Source: an uncultured Selenomonadales bacterium
GTDB lineage: Bacteria > Bacillota > Negativicutes > Selenomonadales > Selenomonadaceae
Assembly: GCA_947165145.1 (NCBI GenBank)
Contig: CAMUZG010000007.1
Location: 1-64,000 of the forward strand
Length of the DNA: 64,000 bases
Direction of reading: 5' to 3'
Position 1 is the first letter of the stretch. The number at the start of each line of letters is the position of its first letter. Made by a program: the position numbers and the translations under genes. Below the pieces are notes generated by a model. The model had not been told where the DNA came from. It worked only from the letters and a program-made list of their open reading frames with translations, and did not search any database. Shown piece after piece: positions 61,801 through 64,000 of this stretch.

Positions 61801-64000
61801 TGAGTTCGACAGTGCCGTCCTTGGAGTTGAAAAGATACATGTTGTTATCGTTCAGGAGCCCAACGACGCCGTTCATGCTGTAGCCGGCACTTGCGATTTT
61901 GAAACTTTCACCGCCGTCCAAACCGCTGATTGTGCCGTCGGAGGAGTTCGCCGCGATTTCAATGACGGTACCTGCGTCGGGCGCGATGATACTATCGTGG
62001 ACGTTGACGGTGACGTTTGAATCGGCTTGAACTGCGCCATTGAGCAGAGAAAATTTTTCGCCGTCGCTGACAGTTGCCAAAGCACCTGCGCCTTCAGTCA
62101 ACGAAAGTTTATAGCCGTCGCCCGCGTCGTCAGTCACTTTGATTGTCGCAGCAGTTGATTGAATCGTGACGTTGGTTAAGCCCGCGCCCATTGAGAGCGA
62201 GCCCGCTTGATAGAAATCGACGCGATTAAGTTTGTCGGTGCTGTCGACTGTCTCGATTGTGTAAATGCCGCCGTTCCTTGTGATTGTGCCGTAAATATTT
62301 TGCAGACTTTCGTTGTCGACGAGGAACGCTTTGCCCTCGAAGTTTGCTGACGGCGGAACAGTCGTAGATTTATCCGAGCCAGTGATTGTGACGACAGCCG
62401 TCCAGTTTTCAGCGTTGGTGAAGTCCGCGTAGGAAACGGAGCCGCCTGTCAACGTGTGAAGTCCAGTTTCGGGCGACCAAATTTTGTAACCGTTATCGTC
62501 TTTTATGAAGCCCGCGCCGCGCACGGAGTAATTCACACCGTCGAAGGTGAAAACGTCGCCGTCCTTAGTTGAGAGTTCGCCGAGAGTGATATTGCCGTTC
62601 GCGTCGATGATAAAGGTCATGCCGTCGCTGTTGTTGGCGATGACGTATTCTTTGCCGTTGAGCGTGAAAGTATCGTTCGCCTTGCCCGTGACGGTGAATG
62701 TCTTTGTATCGGCGTCATAGGCGATGTTAATGCTGTTCGCGTTCTTGTTAACGGTGATTGATTTGCCCGTGCCATTAAAGTTGACTTTCTGATTGATATT
62801 GTTGTCGGTGAAGATGCTACCGCCGAGCAAAGTTATTTCCGTGGCGTTGAGGACGGTAGGATTGGCTTTGTTGCCGCTGACGGTGAACGTGCCGCTTGTC
62901 GTCGATTGAACGGTGAAAGTTGCGTTTTTGTTGTTATTGCCTTTGGTGACGATGACTTTGCCGTCATTGACGAGATCGTAGTCAATGGTGGTATCGCCGC
63001 CCGCTACGCTGATTGTATTGATTGCGTTTGCGCCTTTGTCGAAATCAAAATAATCCTCGTAACCGCCGTCGATTGTCGTTAAGGTGTAGCTACCTGTTTT
63101 ATCGACTTTGAGTTCGGCGAATTTTTTAATGTCTGTCGCGCCATCTGTCGCTTCTTTATCAACAACGACAGCCGAAACGGAATGTTCGCCGCCGAGAGTA
63201 AGAACCTTGTTTTCCGCCTGAATGAACGTACCAAAGTTGTCGGCGTTGAGGTCGCTTAAATCCACGGTGTAGATTTGGTTGTGAGTGTCGTTGTCGTAAG
63301 CACCGACATAAACTTTCTTGACGCCTTTTTCGTCGGTTGTCGTTAAGCCGATTTCTTCGCGGGTGTACTTGGTATTGCCGACGTAGAAGGATTCGCCGAT
63401 TTCAATGTCGCCGACTCTGTCCGTAGTAATGATAACGCCGTCGCTGACGCCGCCCGCAGTGTATCCGTAGCCCGAAACAACAAAGCCGCTCGACGTGACG
63501 GATTGAGATTCAGTGGCAGACAAAATGGAGCCTGTACCCAAGCTGACGCCCTTTGCGCCGCCGATGGAGATAACGTCATTGCTACTCGTGACGGTGTAAG
63601 CTTCGTCGGAAGTCGTCTTGAACGTGGCGTCGTTGACGGTGATTGTGACGCCCGTGAATTCGTCGGTGAGCTGAACCGTCAAGCCGTCGTTTATTGTGAT
63701 GCCGCCCGTCAAATAATTGTAGACTTTATCATCGGTTTCGCCGTCGACTCTCTTTTCAAGCTTATAAACGCCGTCCGAGACTTTGGTTATCTTGCCGTAA
63801 ATTTTGGAATGATCCGTGGAATCGACGATTAAGGATGATTCGTCGGTACCGACCTTTGCCAAAGCGTCTGAGGACATGACAAGCGTGTTGTTGCTGATTA
63901 TGTGCGCCGCGAAAAAATCATCGGTATTCAAAGTACTCGGGTTAAGAGAACCGTTGGGACTGAGTATTATGCTATTCGGATTTTTCCAGATTTTTAAAGT
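43850..64000 (-). CDS. giant repetitive RTX-like secreted/surface protein (partial; N-terminus outside window)
   Basis: >6690 aa; C-terminal NLIIGGSGDNSIWGGDNFSNDTLIGGSGKNTFFFAQENGNDVIQNAHDGDVVDL type RTX/hemolysin-type Ca-binding repeats; many degenerate internal modules; frame stays open to base 64000. Confidence 0.9.
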   Translation of the reverse strand, partial: TLKIWKNPNSIILSPNGSLNPSTLNTDDFFAAHIISNNTLVMSSDALAKVGTDESSLIVDSTDHSKIYGKITKVSDGVYKLEKRVDGETDDKVYNYLTGGITINDGLTVQLTDEFTGVTITVNDATFKTTSDEAYTVTSSNDVISIGGAKGVSLGTGSILSATESQSVTSSGFVVSGYGYTAGGVSDGVIITTDRVGDIEIGESFYVGNTKYTREEIGLTTTDEKGVKKVYVGAYDNDTHNQIYTVDLSDLNADNFGTFIQAENKVLTLGGEHSVSAVVVDKEATDGATDIKKFAELKVDKTGSYTLTTIDGGYEDYFDFDKGANAINTISVAGGDTTIDYDLVNDGKVIVTKGNNNKNATFTVQSTTSGTFTVSGNKANPTVLNATEITLLGGSIFTDNNINQKVNFNGTGKSITVNKNANSINIAYDADTKTFTVTGKANDTFTLNGKEYVIANNSDGMTFIIDANGNITLGELSTKDGDVFTFDGVNYSVRGAGFIKDDNGYKIWSPETGLHTLTGGSVSYADFTNAENWTAVVTITGSDKSTTVPPSANFEGKAFLVDNESLQNIYGTITRNGGIYTIETVDSTDKLNRVDFYQAGSLSMGAGLTNVTIQSTAATIKVTDDAGDGYKLSLTEGAGALATVSDGEKFSLLNGAVQADSNVTVNVHDSIIAPDAGTVIEIAANSSDGTISGLDGGESFKIASAGYSMNGVVGLLNDNNMYLFNSKDGTVELSDIPKTDLWGKLISASALVIKDNTANALVVDNASNPATLYADYDQKSKTLRKSEGGTDWPVDSVITLDNTTVNFTRDFANKKIYGDQSRAAFTVTDDKNFTVTDVNTGATVNADNISLTGGTFSVTADNQIIRTDKGTVTSVKDHTVIVDGEKAFVDLISNNDSLNVNGATYTKEQVGFMDSSDNLLLGTGDATKIDLDSLTSAGNGIWKKTDAVVNNVLTLPQSNGVDDWIIIDSDKTTQYGSLASDANGVISVDRTNTAFAINVTNSGATFTTEAGKFTVADGDAATISTAAAQLNQTAGKIALVDGRQSIFDGTNTIAADSLSTDNRIIVDMSNGNRIISALDTDETFIVDNVKYTLLSNGRFQRDSDSKVWNGNIVETSGGEIKVDDLLIETNWNSLTQIEADENNNLKIDGDDVSILANTGDKAFVVNNTDNKIIYGTLTKTADDSYKLSTDGKTDNAKLQSVTVTEDAPKIIFTDAFKELPINAGTVASFKVTASGTTFTVNYDATAPSITNATAVTLDKGTLALSDKNQIVTANNQTVNVANGIVNVNFDGDKTVTVDSIDKANDSVTVNDKAYTLTEGDKFTVKISDGKTTLEEINSGDKFTIGNDTFTVTDVGLSKKSGNSYSMWRGGTYEYEVTNLTGTDSQYWTNLIQTTADVTISTNATGILVDNLDKPTAIYGEITAGDSGTNKLIKYNGTDNTAPTSITVSGVSLNISDDFSTVEKVTLNNAAAVIFGNYTIGGTVDKVYLRTMTFTPNKDETFTLGTTADDTKSYTMKGAGLTNTTDTTDKTIWTVPNVTDYVLPANTWTKMLELTFENKLDLSTAPEAADYIVVSKDAEDRFANLTATANSYDFKQIDGASDTIQTIALGTDATVTTDFATTVTTGNGVYTVNGKEYTGNNLTIDVIEKTSTLFGGTVTITNGKSVTATADDTTITCTTADNGITATAVDGGWTQLGSLDEGDIFTVGDNDTYKVLANKVLAKLNGDKPVAICDTNISDGKTLAYSALSGFGTVIELEEDGTLDLTTNLNITKAFVVKHGDQTIKVAELDYDSSTGYSLSTTDGGILDELKGVTLGKLFPTFTTTIATTITTTDNGVYTVNGKSFAAQDVLTIVTDKDNDSTAFLTGGTVTLVKDADVTTRRTDSNNIVQDETIKSTNGTVTVNAKDDVVTIAALDKADSFTVDTAAYVETSIGLATADKTKLLPDAKTSVTTADLLGDDWKNILAATGGAFTIESNTIATNGDSVIVADLTDATTALRYGTLTKDVNAYNLKLDSAINDKVPTAIELKDVKATLPADCKDTTITAGGGTFKADVETEFTIDATSVTANNPMTFTNVNGIALSAGALTATPNTPAISVDGRTVTIKSGTVTVGIDTNGKAYVGALNEGDSFDVNGIGYKMSTDGLFYSESGSQVENGYANGVFTMDDESTRKIIAVEGTLLDLTDQTEKAFVYNSLTNPTKKLAELDVSPAGEFTLTKSDNFSDNCIENVQLAAGKTIAVDFKTQINAPIGNVKVNNVSYIAAGDIVIDATVNGTETSSKLNSGTVTLNNATPSVNATLEDNPVEFENGNGISVTAENGKFIEISGLNPNDRFKYNTATYIQAAQGLINEQGQIAEDLGTNGNINVTELTATDWSDVIAPTLKVLDISTSTNKALIYDSTTTPTTKLATLTINEGKLTLKGTEDATANITTVNIGADKTLTVDFATKVNANGNVTVNKQNFSGTNALTLDSDGTTAKLFAGTVTLNTTYTSATATDKQTLTFKSGEFTAKAEDGSFTEIGELNAGESFTWNDKTYTQSAQGLMTDKTICEDLKGTTVDLADLETAQFVGVICPKDGTLNLTKQDNAANVYDNNTSPTTKLGTLTVADDGKLTLNGESSAPDAITTINIATTADLTVDFATTVSVSKDSNVTVNNQNYVGTIKLTIAATADSSTLTTGTVTLAVKSSVTPTGKELITATAGDGLIVNVEGDTVTISGISDGDTFTVGENTYSMDGKYLYRIDENNDKRVYTGSVDVTGKNGITLDQLATDWGVLLAVTGDALNITANMEDFTDGITEALIVDNIETPTKIYGALSKTNEGYTLTKPATATDELTAIAVTNTAVTMDAAFATSNVTFTANDETTLSAVTLKDNKTKTFTLTATVTDSETDTPPTLSNDVTAFTLDEGSVIANANQTVTTGKNGITPKTGSSVVVDATGISGIDKDEEFTLNEKDYKLIDGVGLFNSTEKKLADKFADGTLPFNSTETPIIAPNAQQLDITAIAEGTTFVYDSDTDPKAKIGTVTKDNSKFTLNGETSAADKIKTVNIAADSDLTVDFATAVKSAVGTVTVNTKAYNGTTDLTLDAKTADSSTLTTGTVTLAANEEVNTSNNNIKAISTAAVEETITRGAENPAVISVTVDADGNVTIGELSTGDVFTVDGKEYKVSAIGPMNSDGKLWKGGTFTNGLTIEALNNGTNWTAVLAVTDGKLEVDTSTLTDNDEVIIVDNATDPTVSYGALTKTGDAYTVKAGDTALTSIAVDNIKLTVDGSMTTVPITANTDNTFTATPAQKSQPFTVDATSKVPALTDVKKITLTAGSISATVDQAVTVGDKTITPASGTMVISAEKISGLEAGEEFTLNGDKYTVIEGVGLFNSTDKTLAEKFTDGTFTFGSEETPIIAPIQNAVDITAVKATSIIVDSDTAPTKNIGTLTVADSKFTLKKGDAFTDGDITNVEIAAGSDLTVNFATTVNSTKGTVTVNDETYNGTTALTLNATETTSTLTTGTVTIAKDAYVTPTGKAKITATAGDGLTVNVAGDTVTVSGMNNGDTFTVGSDEYKITAIGPVNSANKLWTGSKLYTVGLTIDELADDTNWTKLLVVTNDSLTVNKDTLTDGETAIVVDNIINPAKSYGTLKNTADVYTLKASTDKLTSIVVTNTAVTMDADFATATFTANRDTTLSAVTLDNKATTFKLETTDSPTFSDDVTTFKLDNGSVTVKENQTVTSGTNTIKPTTGDVIVNATTISDIDTGDAFTINGKNYKCLDTADLYNLTDKTLVDNFANETFTLGDTETQVIVPTNGVVPLSEMTGTDAVVLSATDDTATKLGTLKKNGSAYSVDFATTVSVPLGTVTVNGKTYNATTALTLDTTADDSTLYIGSVTLANNESVSTSTDYTITVKEGNGLTVTAAADYEITIGGLNSGDIFTIDEIEYKVTDAALYRIDDNEEEIYNGEVNVIATGSITIDQLEERVWGSISKLENDTIVIDDSTLANNSSTQLTNADGSKVYGTLNRDRNGNYTLTKDNQVNTDATGITVDGVVVAIDSNYSTVPVTTINADDSQSTFTVTPDKNAQNFTVDATGNAPALTDVKEVELSAGALDAAINQPVELEDGTTITPTNGNMIISADGISGLSAGDKFTVTDTDGSADNYECIDGVGLFNSTAKTLVDDFTDGNFTFDSDETQIIAPNSNNQIDLDTIDDDTAFVYDSDTAPTTKLGTVTKDDTAYTVDFATAIKASAGIFSVNGQDYNATTDVIIDSDGTTSTLTSGTVELAANEEVTTTDGNVIKAIETAADEESDINAAEDSAVINVTVNADGTITIGELSTGDKFTVNDASYKVTAIGPMNSDGDIWTGDNFTNGLTITALADENNWTPVLEVTDGNLVVNAETLADNGEVILVDNLDDPTVSYGALTKDADGYTLAAGDTALTSIAIDGVTMNIDGSAADVPVTANEDNTFTVTPNNTRNPFTVDATEDIPALTDNVKEVALTAGSIAAAVKQPVNIGDETVTATVINGDMIIGVDNISGLVAGDEFTLNGDKYKVIDGLGLYNSTDKTLADNFADGTFTYDSDATPLIALTNGVLNLGDVAATSIVVDNVTNPTTKLGTVTKDDTAYTVDFAATLKSSAGNVTVNGKDYNATTDVIIDSDGTTSTLTSGTVELAANEEVTTTDGNVIKAIETAADEESDINAAEDSAVINVTVNADGTITIGELSTGDKFTVNDASYKVTAIGPMNSDGDIWTGDNFTNGLTITALADENNWTPVLEVTDGNLVVNAETLADNGEVILVDNLDDPTVSYGALTKDADGYTLAAGDTALTSIAIDGVTMNIDGSAADVPVTANEDNTFTVTPNNTRNPFTVDATEDIPALTDNVKEVALTAGSIAAAVKQPVNIGDETVTATVINGDMIIGVDNISGLVAGDEFTLNGDKYKVIDGLGLYNSTDKTLADNFADGTFTYDSDATPLIALTNGVLNLGDVAATSIVVDNVTNPTTKLGTVTKDDTAYTVDFAATLKSSAGNVTVNGKDYNATTDVIIDSDGSTSTLTNGTVTLAANKSVTTTGNDTITATAGDGLTVNVAGDTVTVSGMNNGDKFTVNGDEYTISALGPVNADDKLWTGSKDYTAGLTLEDLAEDANWTTLIAAPDGDLTVDKDTLENGESAIVVDDASNPTKTYGTLDKDADGTYSLNKDADDETLSSITDNGSVMEIDNDLADVPVTTVNSDGSESTFTVKPSSDKDSFTVDATGDVPKVSDADEVDINKGKISADGDIPIKPAEGAEDVDITAGDGTHSIGDKEITIDGMGNDTVDFGTDDNGNLNSISGLNKGASVTIDGKTYTAPTDDAVLKYNDDDGWFFDGYTLDEYTVTVDRFGNVSVDEGVQFSKVVASGQTLDSRGNVKLAADIDETPVTVINKGNTALNISDNESLANNLGTTDGVKFSGASTAIANLDDVAGATFALNRNNSLIGGDATITSNANDNSVTIGDNVLDIDKAANVISPASTALGLGAATYTLNGVELTVADNTVATLTDDGVAVDLISPITFDGMTLGTGGTATFDDSGNVSLTSGATATNANGKSLTIDGTVNIDNKTVNTAAATNVTATANGLTVGNDTLNVTGDTDGYSVNIASNAINGLDEIGSTNGVTVSGLNNATIKTDKAGALTVDKTFNAPSNVTYTVTNGKLTAVTGADSISGDFSNGLNVDGTSYSITGGNATVNSDGNIETGAGTFGINGHTFTTNQPTTFTMNNSSVTGALLDDDGNFAVHQNENNFNLNDENVLTFSATRTPVSLGTDDGLVTEVRGLNGLINGLDNAIVYDVNTATINGTPLNISNSQVDVPVIDGAISSILGLDGGAIVTTAPNLTLATAGNGTFTFVNDIFNVTDTVDATVDFITDAQSRVVNIDGLSGLLSGSFDMVNVNGQPFATTSDEVTLATDGQDITAVLGLSNGTNIAGALSKAIMALPEGSVTINGAPYTLAGDSSGVILSDDGTVISGLDKDATLTVGVADTYNINGERVVASEGQAFTVNEDGVYAINPNFMPITESTSASAILALGESSFYIDPTMTGLQTIGLSSGDNVALIDSPNAPTFVTTGDGQDSVVVRHGAEATVDVEDGSPVIVATNGKVTLENYDDNADIQTFDYSDIGNAIKSNEIKFGDGTMTLGDAVISFGTNVASKGSTLADIIDATGDKQAVGFTHSDGGTLDTRKSDDSFILKGNYAQNSTDTQKSDGSSIAAGAGNDTVLVGADDTVDAGAGNNQIYITDPNLRDGGATIALTDGNNTVNGFNSGFGDDSDEIRVNDLSALEFGYGPAGLTMSSGNAQLTFNGLSASAATVTSADSLNPAAPYELKLTDGRNSRNVAIAQDGSDLSVPNDTDVDTFIGDGTTGLSFNEYTGPVAVNLNDARGSLNGSAVEFYGFDKVELGSGNATLTGEENANNTLIAGTGNGTIRSRSGDDLMQGNTSDEKTGKTTFFFAAGDGHDTIDGFEFADGTNANTADEVYIMPGAAVTSVELVGDDVVIGFNGGTEDLLTITDAQDQEMIINGMLTKVDEDVIEFDGFTECYVGLGDKPTLTVSEGMGDVDIFLGDDEDTVYLGDIAVLDASRANGDRNILAGNDSDNLIIGGSGDNSIWGGDNFSNDTLIGGSGKNTFFFAQENGNDVIQNAHDGDVVDLTYLDAEDFAAVDITDKGITIDLTDGSHLDVQSTAAVEYKLGDGNTYVADHNIGEFSKKDE
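48920..51271. repeat. in-frame tandem duplication, 1161-bp period (387 aa) inside the giant gene
   Basis: 48920-50110 matches 50081-51271 at offset 1161; mismatches only outside these limits where compared (50080 vs 48919; 50111 vs 51272); translations of both copies are identical. Confidence 0.93.

Noticed and set aside
1-64000. tRNA/rRNA genes, transposases, prophage, CRISPR, restriction or defence systems
   Set aside because: None recognised on either strand apart from the two toxin-antitoxin pairs. A tRNAscan/DefenseFinder run would be decisive but could not be done here.

Overview
The 64-kb window looks like ordinary chromosome from a diderm Firmicute. I infer Negativicutes/Selenomonadales from a Firmicutes-type divIC-yabR-tilS-hpt-ftsH block, rplI-lonB and rpsB-tsf, together with an LpxL/HtrB-type acyltransferase. 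Recognisable loci: topB; a Ter (TerD/TerA) cluster with a Ca2+ P-type ATPase and two GT2 glycosyltransferases; a large BcrAD/BadFG-type CoA-enzyme activase followed by a YoeB toxin pair; ClC and MFS transporters; larE; tsf-rpsB; a carboxylesterase; RNase E/G; a fructose PTS region interrupted by three small secreted paralogs; lonB, rplI, metK, an asparaginase, vapBC, ftsH, hpt and tilS. The last 20 kb is one giant minus-strand ORF that runs off the right edge, is RTX-like at its C-terminus and is built from nested repeats. The best candidates for something undescribed are: (i) a compact promoter / SD-sequestering hairpin / 20-aa hydrophobic sORF / hairpin / terminator locus at about 35550-35822; (ii) a two-tier repeat architecture in the giant protein with an apparently exact 1161-bp in-frame tandem duplication; (iii) a poly-C(7) tract that breaks the signal-peptide frame of one secreted paralog; (iv) a two-copy intergenic element of about 180 bp with three hairpins and a paired indel in its stem; (v) dispersed heptanucleotide (AATTAGG) repeats; (vi) a glycine-zipper small protein divergent from a possibly membrane-tethered HTH protein. 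I recognised no CRISPR array, rRNA, tRNA, transposase or prophage. All family calls are by eye from the translations; no searches were run.
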